A DNA stretch of 21,716 bases from assembly GCA_002404095.1 (NCBI GenBank), contig DHJA01000030.1:7411-29126 (forward strand). Direction: 5' to 3'. How positions within the stretch are numbered: position 1 is the first letter of the stretch; each line of letters opens with the position of its first letter. Position numbers and translations under genes: made by a program. This DNA is from Planctomycetaceae bacterium UBA4732. Its GTDB lineage: Bacteria > Planctomycetota > Planctomycetia > Gemmatales > Gemmataceae. Of the stretch, positions 14,798-21,716 are shown piece after piece. The notes below the pieces were generated by a model. The model ran no database searches. It saw nothing but the letters and a program-made list of their open reading frames with translations, and was not told the origin of the DNA.

Positions 14798-14839
14798 GGT
14801 ATGACGATTTATCATACCCCAGCCATCGAACCCCGGCAA
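14798..14839 (-). promoter_or_regulatory. Promoter and operator of the RHH gene
   Basis: TTGCCG (14839-14834) and TATGAT (14816-14811) on the minus strand have a 17-base spacer. The -10 overlaps an inverted repeat, GGTATGA (14798-14804) and TCATACC (14812-14818), 7-bp perfect arms with a 7-base spacer. RHH dimers bind such sites, so autorepression by the 106-aa protein is likely. The Shine-Dalgarno AGGAG begins just inside the left arm. Confidence 0.6.
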
Positions 14840-14864
14840 GAAAGAATGAATCGGAGTTCTAATC

Positions 14865-15869
14865 TCAAAACCACCTCGCCTTGTCCACTACATTCCGCAG
14901 CGGCTCGCCGCGCATGAACCGGCCGATATTGTCCAGCAGCAGCGCAAAATGCCGCTCCGCGATACGCGGCGAATAGCCGGCGACGTGCGGCGTGAGGATC
15001 ACCCGGTCGCCCATGCGCCAAAGGGGATGGTCCGCCGGCAGCGGCTCCGTCTCGAATACGTCCAGCGCCGCCCCCGCCAGTCCGCCCGCTTTCAACGCCT
15101 CTGTAAGATCGCCTAAGTCCACGATGGCGCCGCGGCCGACGTTGATGACATAGGCTGTCGGCTTCATCTGCCGAAACTGCGGCCGGCGAAACAGCTTCTC
15201 CGTTTCCGGCGTATGCGGAGCGGCGATCACTACGAAATCGCTTTCGCCCAGCAATTCGGGCAATCGCTCCGGCCGCCATAAGGACTCCACACCGGCAGGC
15301 GCTTCGGGCTGAACGGGATCGACGGCCAGCACACGCATCCCAAACGCCAGAGCGCGGCGCGCGACCTCCGCGCCAATGCTACCCAGGCCGACGACGCCGA
15401 GTGTGCAATCCGCCAGATGAATGTGGGCGCGGTCGATGGCGTTGACTACGCCCGGACCCGTGGCGAACGAGACGCGATCTTTTTCGCCGCCGATAGGCGC
15501 CCAGCGACCGTCGGCTTGCTGAAGGATGTAGCGATGGAGATTGCGGGCGAAGCAGAGGATGTAGCCGAACACCTGATCGGCGATCACGTCCGAGAACAGA
15601 CCGCGCATGTTGGTTAGCACACACGGATGGGCCGTTAATTCAGGGAAAAGATAGTGTTCGAGGCTGGCCGTCGGTGTTTGCACCCAGCGCAGCCGGTGAG
15701 CGGCGGCCAACAGCGGCGGCGTGATCTTGCCGAACAAGGCGTCGGCGTCTGGCATGTGCGCCAGCGCTTCCGCATCGGTCGCGGCGTTGACCACGCTCAT
15801 CGCGCCGGCCGCGTCGATGATGCGCGCCAGGCGTTCCAGTTCGACCGGCGGATGATGAACCAGTTTCAT
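14865..15869 (-). CDS. D-2-hydroxyacid dehydrogenase family oxidoreductase
   Basis: A 334-aa NAD(P)-dependent dehydrogenase of the D-isomer 2-hydroxyacid (PGDH/GhrA-like) family. The NAD site GVVGLGSIGAEVARRALAFG lies at about 158-177. The catalytic set is complete: Arg in VINVGRGAIVD, Glu in LDVFETEPLP, His in ILTPHVAGYS. It reduces 2-keto acids or oxidises D-2-hydroxy acids in the cytoplasm; the sequence does not settle the substrate. The ATG at 15869 begins 10 bases after the stop of the methyltransferase gene, so the two are co-transcribed. The next gene downstream is the divergently regulated RHH unit, with no clear terminator between. Confidence 0.9.
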   Translation of the reverse strand: MKLVHHPPVELERLARIIDAAGAMSVVNAATDAEALAHMPDADALFGKITPPLLAAAHRLRWVQTPTASLEHYLFPELTAHPCVLTNMRGLFSDVIADQVFGYILCFARNLHRYILQQADGRWAPIGGEKDRVSFATGPGVVNAIDRAHIHLADCTLGVVGLGSIGAEVARRALAFGMRVLAVDPVQPEAPAGVESLWRPERLPELLGESDFVVIAAPHTPETEKLFRRPQFRQMKPTAYVINVGRGAIVDLGDLTEALKAGGLAGAALDVFETEPLPADHPLWRMGDRVILTPHVAGYSPRIAERHFALLLDNIGRFMRGEPLRNVVDKARWF

Positions 15870-15879
15870 GGCGGCCGCC

Positions 15880-16932
15880 TCAACTCTGTTTGACGCCAGG
15901 CAACGCCCCGCAATGAATGAGCGTCGTCGTGATCGGCCCCGGCGTCAGTCCCGCTTCCCTCAGCCAACCGCTGTACTCGCCCGCGCTGTAGGCGCGACCC
16001 TCGGTGAGACAGAACAACGCCGCCGAATACAGCGCGATCGCCAGCGGCCCGTCCAGAGCGTCGTTGAGAAAAACGTCATGGATCAGCAACCGTCCGCCGC
16101 GCGGCAACACGGCCGCGCAGCGGGCGATAAGAGTACGGCACTCGTTTATGTCCCAATCATGCAGCACGTTGGACAACAGAACCACGTCGGCCGGCGGCGG
16201 TTGGTCCGTGAACATGTCGCCGGGCCGGCACTCCAAACGATCCGCGACGCCGTGCGCCGCCGCCAACTCCGCCGCCACCTTCAAAACCTCCGGGCGGTCC
16301 CAAATAATCGCCCGTAATGCGGGATTCCTTTGCAGAAAAGCGATACTGTATAGGCCCGTTCCGCCGCCAACGTCCAGCAGGACGCGAGCCGGTCCCAATG
16401 GCACGCGCTCCGCCAGCACCGGAGCGACGTTACGCGCCCGGCCGGCCAGGGCCAGCGTCAGCCGCCGCGCCTCCTCCTCATGTTCCATCACGGATTCGAT
16501 ACCTTCGCGATAGATGAAGGCCGCGCCCGCCTCCTCCGGTTTCGATCCGGCCGGCCGGTTGGTCCGCAGCCGGTCCACCATCGTCAACACGCCGGGACTG
16601 TCGGCGCCCATGCGGATGTAGTCGCTCACGTCGAACGCGCTGCCGGTCGTCAGGTGCTCGCGCGCCAGCTCGGAAAGGTCCAGCCGACCGGGGCCGTCTG
16701 TGACTAGCAGGCCGAAGGCGCGTAGCGCCGTCAGCAGCACTGTGACGGGCCGCGAATCGAGGCCGAGATCGGAGCGCAGTTCATCCGCCGTCTTTGGTCC
16801 ACCGACGAAGCGGTCGAAGATGTGGAAATGAGCGACCGCGGCGGTCAGCAATTCGGACCCGAAGTTTCCGCGATAAAGCTCAAAGAGCGGGGTGGGATCG
16901 AGCCGGGGAGCGGTCAGCAGGGAAGGGTTCAC
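15880..16932 (-). CDS. SAM-dependent O-methyltransferase
   Basis: A 350-aa class I methyltransferase of the O-methyltransferase family 2 / AcnB type. The N-terminal winged-helix dimerisation domain (about 10-110) includes TADELRSDLGLDSRPVTVLL. SAM motif I is VLLDVGGGTGLYSIAFL (about 185-201), followed by an acidic residue in IIWDRPEV. A later motif, LLSNVLHDWDINECRTLI, holds the His/Asp pair typical of the family, then GGRLLIHDVFLND. Such enzymes methylate hydroxyl groups of small, often aromatic or polyketide-type compounds. It starts at GTG 16932, with only a weak ribosome site. It is the first gene of a two-gene operon with the dehydrogenase and diverges from the GntR gene. No other biosynthetic genes are nearby. 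Confidence 0.87.
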   Translation of the reverse strand: MNPSLLTAPRLDPTPLFELYRGNFGSELLTAAVAHFHIFDRFVGGPKTADELRSDLGLDSRPVTVLLTALRAFGLLVTDGPGRLDLSELAREHLTTGSAFDVSDYIRMGADSPGVLTMVDRLRTNRPAGSKPEEAGAAFIYREGIESVMEHEEEARRLTLALAGRARNVAPVLAERVPLGPARVLLDVGGGTGLYSIAFLQRNPALRAIIWDRPEVLKVAAELAAAHGVADRLECRPGDMFTDQPPPADVVLLSNVLHDWDINECRTLIARCAAVLPRGGRLLIHDVFLNDALDGPLAIALYSAALFCLTEGRAYSAGEYSGWLREAGLTPGPITTTLIHCGALPGVKQS

Positions 16933-17016
16933 GGCAAATGTCTCGCGTCAAGGCGGGCGGGTATTGCTGCTTTTACCCTATGAGCGCGAGACGCGCTTGT
17001 CGAGAATTGGCCTCGC

Positions 17017-17046
17017 CCCCGGGTTCACGAGTACGTTCACCCGGGG
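17017..17046. repeat. Diverged copy of the 921-1069 repeat core
   Basis: CCCCGGGT (17017-17024) pairs with ACCCGGGG (17039-17046) around a 14-base loop. The 30 bases match 927-956 at 25 positions. A nearby CCTCGC / GCGAGG pair extends the hairpin. It lies between the divergent methyltransferase and GntR genes. Confidence 0.6.
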
Positions 17047-17097
17047 TGCGCCGGGTGCGAGGACAAGAAATTGCTCTTGCTTTTCCTCATCGTGTGC

Positions 17098-17111
17098 CAT
17101 AGTATACTATG
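17098..17111 (+). promoter_or_regulatory. Palindromic operator over the GntR promoter
   Basis: CATAGTATACTATG is a perfect 14-bp palindrome and contains a good -10, TATACT (17104-17109). Possible -35 hexamers (TTGCTC 17071, TTGCTT 17077) are somewhat far. YtrA-type GntR dimers bind short palindromes of this kind, so the regulator at 17144 probably represses its own operon here. Confidence 0.6.
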
Positions 17112-17143
17112 TGTCTGTTACACATGAAGAGGCGGGCCGGCTT

Positions 17144-17533
17144 ATGCTGTTCGACATTAATGCGGATTCGCACATCCCGAAATACGAACAGATCGTCTCC
17201 CAGGTCATTTTCGGCGTCGCTGCGGGGAGTGCTGGGCCAGGCGAGATGTTGCCGGGCGTGCGCGAGGTCGCGTTGCGGCACGTCATCAATTTCAACACGG
17301 TGGCGAAGGCGTATCAGGAATTGGAGCGGCAAGGCGTCGTGATCGCCCGGCAGGGGCGCGGCATGGAGGTGACGGCGGAGGCGCCGGCCGTCTGTCGCAC
17401 ACGGCGAAAAGAGATCGTCCAGAACCGCATCCGCGAGGCGCTGCGCGAGGCGGTTTATAGCGCTCTAACGGCTGAGGAAGTTCGTAAGCTGGTCGAGGAA
17501 GAATTGGTCCGCGCCAACGGCAAGCGGCGATAA
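17144..17533 (+). CDS. GntR-family regulator, YtrA subfamily
   Basis: A 129-aa regulator. The opening MLFDINADSHIPKYEQIVSQ and the winged helix-turn-helix (PGEMLPGVREVALRHVINFNTVAKAYQELERQGVV, about 35-75, then RQGRGMEVT) match YtrA-type GntR proteins, which lack a ligand-binding domain and end in a short dimerisation helix (EEVRKLVEEELVRANG). ATG 17144 was chosen because the family starts just before this position; an in-frame GTG at 17111 overlaps the operator. These regulators usually repress an ABC transporter operon and respond to cell-envelope stress or antibiotics. Here the ABC ATPase and permease genes follow on the same strand, with an inverted repeat in between. Confidence 0.88.
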   Translation: MLFDINADSHIPKYEQIVSQVIFGVAAGSAGPGEMLPGVREVALRHVINFNTVAKAYQELERQGVVIARQGRGMEVTAEAPAVCRTRRKEIVQNRIREALREAVYSALTAEEVRKLVEEELVRANGKRR

Positions 17534-17556
17534 CGTACTTACTTAGAGGTTGTCCG

Positions 17557-17650
17557 AAAGAAATAGCCACAGATGAACACAGATGAACACAGATAAATCA
17601 ATTCTTGTTCTTATCCGTGTTCATCTGTGTTCATCTGTGGCTATTTCTTT
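17557..17650. repeat. 40-bp inverted repeat of GATGAACACA type
   Basis: Arms 17557-17596 and 17611-17650 are reverse complements with one mismatch around a 14-base loop. Each arm carries tandem CACAGATGAA units. The AT-rich composition contrasts with the GC-rich surroundings, which suggests an inserted element. It sits between the GntR and ABC genes and could reduce readthrough into the transporter. Confidence 0.85.
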
Positions 17651-17695
17651 AATTCCTGGACAAACTTTTACACATCTTTTGTGGAGCATCGACAG

Positions 17696-18661
17696 ATGAA
17701 CCCGGTCATCGCGGCGCACGGGTTGACGAAACGCTTCGGCGGCAAAACCGCCGTGGATCGCTTGGACTTGGAGGTGCCGGCGGGGGCCGTCTTCGCCCTT
17801 CTCGGCGACAACGGAGCCGGCAAGTCCACAACCATTCGTATGCTTACCGGCTTACTGCCGCCCGACGCCGGTAAGGCCGAAATCCTCGGTCATGATTGCT
17901 GGGCGGCCGCGCCGGCTCTGCGCCGTCGCGTCGGCTATGTTCCCGAAAAGCCGCGATTCTACGACTGGATGACCGCCCGCGAAATCGGCTGGTTCACATC
18001 CGGCTTCCACGGCGCCGGCTACATGCCGCGCTTCCTCGATTTGGTCGAGCGCTTCCGCCTCGACCCGTCCTCCCGGCTAAAAAACCTCTCCAAAGGGGGT
18101 TACGCCAAGGTCGGTCTGGCGCTCGCGCTCGCCTCTGAGCCGGAAGTCCTCATCCTCGATGAACCGACGTCCGGTCTCGACTTGTTCATTCGCCGCGAAT
18201 TTCTCTCCAGCATGGTGGACCTCGCCGGCGCCGGCCGCACCATCCTGATTTCCAGTCACGGCGTCGCCGAGGTGGAGCGCGTGGCCAGTCACGCGGCCTT
18301 TCTCGCCGAGGGCCGGCTGTTGCTGTCGGCCTCCCTGGATGAACTACGTCAACGCTTCGTCCGCGTCCGACTGCACTACGACGCCGTCCCGCCGGACGCC
18401 GCCGCGCTGGGCAAAGTATTGGAGAAGGAAGTATCGGGAAAGCAATGGCAAGCGGTTTTGCTCGACCCGAACCGCGACGCCCTTGCGGCCTTGCGCGATC
18501 GGGCGGACGTCGGCGATTTCGACCAGACGCCTTTGACCTTGGAAGAGATGTATACGGCGTTACTCGCCCGTTATCACACCATCGCACCGCCGACGGCCTC
18601 CGCGAACGGCCGGCCGATCTTTGGCGAAACGGCGCCCGTTGAGGAAGGGGTGCGGCCATGA
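17696..18661 (+). CDS. ABC transporter ATP-binding protein
   Basis: A 321-aa ATPase of the ABC-2 type (CcmA/YtrB-like). Motifs: Walker A LLGDNGAGKSTT (about 38-48), Q-loop region VGYVPEKPRFYDW, signature LSKGGYAKVGLALALA (LSKGG rather than the common LSGGQ), Walker B VLILDEPTSGLD, and H-loop ISSHGVAEVE. An extra C-terminal region of about 100 residues follows. It powers the permease encoded next; its TGA overlaps that start (ATGA), so the two are coupled. ATG 17696 (MNPVIAAHGL) has GGAG upstream; an in-frame start at 17627 lies inside the inverted repeat and is rejected. The cargo is unknown, but the GntR/YtrA context suggests export of a toxic or envelope-active compound. Confidence 0.92.
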   Translation: MNPVIAAHGLTKRFGGKTAVDRLDLEVPAGAVFALLGDNGAGKSTTIRMLTGLLPPDAGKAEILGHDCWAAAPALRRRVGYVPEKPRFYDWMTAREIGWFTSGFHGAGYMPRFLDLVERFRLDPSSRLKNLSKGGYAKVGLALALASEPEVLILDEPTSGLDLFIRREFLSSMVDLAGAGRTILISSHGVAEVERVASHAAFLAEGRLLLSASLDELRQRFVRVRLHYDAVPPDAAALGKVLEKEVSGKQWQAVLLDPNRDALAALRDRADVGDFDQTPLTLEEMYTALLARYHTIAPPTASANGRPIFGETAPVEEGVRP

Positions 18662-21654
18662 TGCCGGCGATTCTCTGGAAGGAATACCGCGAACACCGCA
18701 TGGTCTGGACGGCGCTGGCCTGTGTTGGCGCGGCGTCGGTGCTGAGTCTATCGCGCATGGCGGGAGCGGGCTGGTTTGGAGCGCACCCCGGTGGGCAGGA
18801 AGGCCGCTTCGTCGCCGTCGCCTTGGTCGGGGTGTACGCCCTGATCTGCGGCGCCATGATGCTGGCCGGCGAGATCGAGAATCGCACGATGCCCTATTTA
18901 GATGCGCTGCCGGGGTTCAGGCGACGGCTATGGCAAGGCAAGTTTTTCGCCGGCGTCCTGCTCGTAACGGGGCAAATCGTTCTGCTAATGGGTCTGGGCG
19001 CGGCCGTGTCCCTGTTCGAGAGCTGGAGCGAAGCCGGGTGGACTTTCGCGGGAATGTTGCTGGCTGGAATATGCGGCTTGTCCTGGGGTCTGTTGTTTTC
19101 CTCCTTGGGCCGCAGCGTGATGAGCGTGATCCTCTTGTCGCTAGCGGGACTGGTGCTTTTGGGTTTTGCAACCGGCTATCTGGCCGTCTTTTTTACCCGA
19201 CTGGTCTCCGCGATTTCCGGTACAGACCCAACCGGCGACCCCAGCCTTTTATGGATTGGCTTTTACGCGATCATCGCTCCGACCGCCCTGGTCGGTTCGG
19301 CGTTCGTTTTCACACGCCTGGACCGTAGTAGGTTGCGGGCCGTCCCGGAGTCCTTGCGGACTCAAGGGCGCGCGTTTCACGCCTCATGGTCCATGCTTTT
19401 CTGGCTGACGTGGCGCCAGGCTCGCGGCTTCGCGACGGGTTTGGCTGCTTTCGCGCTCTTTTTAGGATTCATTGTTTTGTTGCAAAGTCTGACCCTATGG
19501 CCGATGGTCACGCTGGTCGTAGGAGTGCTTTGCGGCGCGACCGCGTTCGCCGACGAGCAACAAGGGTCGTTCCGTTTCCTCGGCGATCAACGACTGCCGC
19601 TGGGCCGGCTCTGGGTCGCTAAGGTCGGCGTCCGTTTCGGCATCGCGGTTGTCGCCGCCTTGTTGGTGCTGGCGCCGAGCTTCGTGGCCGCGCTGGCCAA
19701 CATTTCGGAGTCGCGATGGAACTATCCGGAAGGGGAATACCACTTCTTCGCCCACGTATTCCACAGCAACATCCTTGTGGACCTTTGCCCTCCCCTATTG
19801 TTCCTAAGCCTTTGGCTGGTGTACGGCTTCTGTAGCGGGTACCTATTTGGACTGCTGTTTCGCCACGGCCTGGCGGCGGGCGTATTCGCCCTGTTTACCT
19901 GTTCGCTGACAGCGGCCTTATGGATACCCTCTCTGCTTGGCGGCGGTCTACACGCTTGGCAGGTGTTTGGACCGCCGTTCCTGTTGCTGATCGCCACCCG
20001 GTTGCTCATGCGTCCGTGGGCGGCGGGCCGGATCGCCTCCTGGACGACAGCCGTTCGCCTCACTCCGTTTGTCGTCCTTGCCTGCCTGTGGATCGCGGGC
20101 GGGCTATGGTATCGGGTATTAGAGATACCAAATGTTTCACCTAAAATCGACTTGGACGCTTTTCGCGCCAGTCTGCCGACGCCGGAGCAGGACGAGGGCG
20201 GCCGACTTTTCCACTCCGCCTGTCTTCGTTTCTGGGATCAGCACCTTGCACTCCAATCGCAACAAATGCCCCAGGGCGTCGCGCCTGGCGCGATGGGAGG
20301 AGCGATGGCGCCCGTCGCTCCTGGTCTGGCACCGCCTGCGGGCGCTGGCGGCATACCTGGTATGGCAGGTCTGCCGCCCATGCTCGGCGCGGACGACGGG
20401 CAACCTGTGGCCCCGCCGCTTATGGAGATGGAGCGTGCGCGCAATGCGTTGGAACACGGCTGGCCGGCCGACGACCACGCCCTCGCCGTCTGGCTGGACA
20501 AGTTGTACGCCGGCGAGTGGGCGCCGATGTTGAAAAAGGCCGCCGACCTGCCCACCGGTCCATTCGACGATGTGCGCAACATGACCGCCTTAACTTTGAT
20601 CCCAGCAACTCAATACGCCCGTGATGTCGCCGTCGTACTCGCCGTTCGAGGACTGCAAAGGCAGGCGGCCGGAGACGACGAGGCGTATGTCGAAAATCTG
20701 CGCATCGGACTAGCCCTATCGCGGTCGATGCGCGATCAGACTCCAGCGATTGACTTGCTCGTCGGCCGGGGGGTTGAGAGAATCCTGCTAACGGGACAGG
20801 ACCGATGGTTGGAGAAACTTCACGGCAGGCCGGACTTGATTCGCCAGGCGCTTGCTCTCTTGTCGCGCCACCTGGATGAGACGGCGAAAGACGGTAAAGA
20901 CCAGGAAGCGATAGAGGCTTTTATCGGGAGAAACACCCTGGATAATCCGCTTTCGATGCTGCAAGAGGTTCGAACCTTTAGAGTCGATCAGCCGGGGCAG
21001 ACCAGTTCTCTCATTAGGGACGAAGCAGTGTGGATCGCCACGGCCTGGCTCGTTCCCTGGGAACACGCCCGGCAGGACCGCATTTTCCATGTTTTGTTCG
21101 ACGGCGATCAGAAACAACAGCGCTGGTTAATCGAGCGGAGAAACGAACTCGGGCCGCTGCCTCAATTCGGCCCCAATGACATTATGAGGAGCCTTGACGA
21201 TATGAGGAACCTTCTCAACAAACCAGGGGAACTATGCGATGCGCGTGTCATGCAATTGAAGCTGGCCTTGCGCTGGTATCAGGCCGACAACGGCAAGCCC
21301 GCCGAAAATCTGGATGTGCTGGTTCCGAAATATCTGCCATCCATTCCACTCGACCCCTACGACGGTGAACCGTACCGTTATCGGCTGTCGCGCGGCGAAG
21401 TGATCGAGTGGCCGTCTGACCCGCCTGACCCCAATGCGCGCGCGATGCCTCCGATGGGCGGACAGCCTGGAGCCGTTCCCGCGGCGGTGCAGCCTCCCAC
21501 ACGGAAGATTCCGGCGGGCCAGGGCGTCTTGTGGTGCGTAGGCGAAGACAAAGTGGACGACGGCGGTCATCGGCAAGGCCGTTCGCCCAAGGGAGAGACT
21601 ACGCCCGGTGAAGACGTGATTTTTCTGGTTCCACTACCGCCCAAAGTGAAATGA
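18658..21654 (+). CDS. ABC-2 permease fused to a large soluble C-terminal region
   Basis: A 998-aa protein, roughly twice the size of a usual ABC-2 permease. Residues 1-490 hold many hydrophobic segments in two halves, each opening with a permease-like motif (ILWKEYREHRMVWTALAC, and LFWLTWRQARGFATGLAAF at about 250). The last membrane segment is about 465-485 (FVVLACLWIAGGLWY). Then follows a soluble part: a Pro/Gly/Ala/Met-rich linker (about 540-580), a helical region (about 590-860) and a C-terminal module (about 865-920), LKLALRWYQADNGKPAENLD then YLPSIPLDPYDGEPYRY, resembling the tails of planctomycete pseudopilin-like and DUF1559-type proteins. The end is Pro-rich. It starts at ATG 18658, overlapping the ATPase stop. 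The soluble region would lie outside or beneath the membrane; its role is unknown. Confidence 0.82.
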   Translation: MMPAILWKEYREHRMVWTALACVGAASVLSLSRMAGAGWFGAHPGGQEGRFVAVALVGVYALICGAMMLAGEIENRTMPYLDALPGFRRRLWQGKFFAGVLLVTGQIVLLMGLGAAVSLFESWSEAGWTFAGMLLAGICGLSWGLLFSSLGRSVMSVILLSLAGLVLLGFATGYLAVFFTRLVSAISGTDPTGDPSLLWIGFYAIIAPTALVGSAFVFTRLDRSRLRAVPESLRTQGRAFHASWSMLFWLTWRQARGFATGLAAFALFLGFIVLLQSLTLWPMVTLVVGVLCGATAFADEQQGSFRFLGDQRLPLGRLWVAKVGVRFGIAVVAALLVLAPSFVAALANISESRWNYPEGEYHFFAHVFHSNILVDLCPPLLFLSLWLVYGFCSGYLFGLLFRHGLAAGVFALFTCSLTAALWIPSLLGGGLHAWQVFGPPFLLLIATRLLMRPWAAGRIASWTTAVRLTPFVVLACLWIAGGLWYRVLEIPNVSPKIDLDAFRASLPTPEQDEGGRLFHSACLRFWDQHLALQSQQMPQGVAPGAMGGAMAPVAPGLAPPAGAGGIPGMAGLPPMLGADDGQPVAPPLMEMERARNALEHGWPADDHALAVWLDKLYAGEWAPMLKKAADLPTGPFDDVRNMTALTLIPATQYARDVAVVLAVRGLQRQAAGDDEAYVENLRIGLALSRSMRDQTPAIDLLVGRGVERILLTGQDRWLEKLHGRPDLIRQALALLSRHLDETAKDGKDQEAIEAFIGRNTLDNPLSMLQEVRTFRVDQPGQTSSLIRDEAVWIATAWLVPWEHARQDRIFHVLFDGDQKQQRWLIERRNELGPLPQFGPNDIMRSLDDMRNLLNKPGELCDARVMQLKLALRWYQADNGKPAENLDVLVPKYLPSIPLDPYDGEPYRYRLSRGEVIEWPSDPPDPNARAMPPMGGQPGAVPAAVQPPTRKIPAGQGVLWCVGEDKVDDGGHRQGRSPKGETTPGEDVIFLVPLPPKVK

Positions 21655-21656
21655 AG

Positions 21657-21716
21657 GCGAGCGGCGGGCTTTATGCCCGCCGGTCCAAACCCGCCGGGAT
21701 AAACCCGGCGGCTCGC
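21657..21716. terminator. Inverted pair of GCGAGC-headed hairpins
   Basis: Two units face each other right after the permease stop. Left: stem CGGCGGGC (21662-21669), loop TTTAT, GCCCGCCG (21675-21682). Right: stem CCGCCGGG (21691-21698), loop ATAAA, CCCGGCGG (21704-21711), with the head GCGAGC reversed at 21711-21716. This BIME-like layout probably ends the GntR-ABC transcript. The sequence stops at the window edge, so more units may follow. Confidence 0.7.

Noticed and set aside
17557..17650. CRISPR-like repeat-spacer array
   Set aside because: The repeats are one inverted pair of tandem units without regular unique spacers or cas genes.
17627..17695. Upstream start for the ABC ATPase
   Set aside because: It lies in the inverted repeat; the protein family begins near MNPVIAAHGL at 17696.

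Overview
This 21.7 kb window is GC-rich bacterial chromosome, densely coded, with GTG and TTG starts beside ATG and good Shine-Dalgarno sequences at most starts. No rRNA, tRNA, CRISPR array, phage or transposase gene was seen. The gene families suggest a planctomycete, possibly Gemmatales: a TPR / J-domain / GrpE / Hsp70 cluster, a DUF2760 + Hsp70 pair, a LarA-like protein, a GntR(YtrA)-ABC operon whose permease carries a planctomycete-style C-terminal extension, and an Arg/Pro/Glu-rich disordered protein. The assignment is an inference from gene content, not from a marker gene.

Layout. (1) 66-845 (-): Arg-rich, probably disordered protein. (2) 1078-6837 (-): chaperone cluster read right to left: 774-aa TPR protein, J-domain protein with a degenerate HPD, GrpE, Hsp70, small zinc-ribbon protein. 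The last four are tightly coupled by overlaps or very short gaps. (3) 7032-8333 (-): LarA-like (DUF2088) protein, with a divergent small coiled-coil lipoprotein at 8659-9111 (+). (4) 9195-10394 (-): parvulin-type prolyl isomerase lipoprotein, divergent from (5) 10656-14100 (+): YihY/BrkB membrane protein, DUF2760 protein and a second, HscC-like Hsp70. (6) 14145-14786 (-): a ribbon-helix-helix antitoxin-like protein and a small protein sharing its C-terminal tail. (7) 14865-16932 (-): O-methyltransferase and D-2-hydroxyacid dehydrogenase. (8) 17144-21654 (+): GntR/YtrA regulator, ABC ATPase and a 998-aa ABC-2 permease fused to a large soluble region.

The clearest signal outside the genes is a dense set of hairpin-forming repeats in nearly every gap. 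At least two look like REP/BIME families: one has a GTAG head followed by a GC hairpin (1-42 and 9122-9191); the other has a GCGAGC head followed by a hairpin (10497-10577, 14101-14128, 21657-21716). Others are a 43-bp perfect inverted repeat (921-1069) with a diverged relative at 17017-17046, a 28-bp one (4430-4495) and a GATGAACACA-type one (17557-17650).

Functionally, half the window concerns protein quality control: two Hsp70s with accessory proteins, and an extracytoplasmic prolyl isomerase. The rest is small-molecule metabolism, a possible toxin-antitoxin remnant, and a self-regulated export or envelope-stress ABC system. The best candidates for something undescribed are the degenerate-J chaperone operon, the permease fusion, and the tail-sharing antitoxin-like pair.
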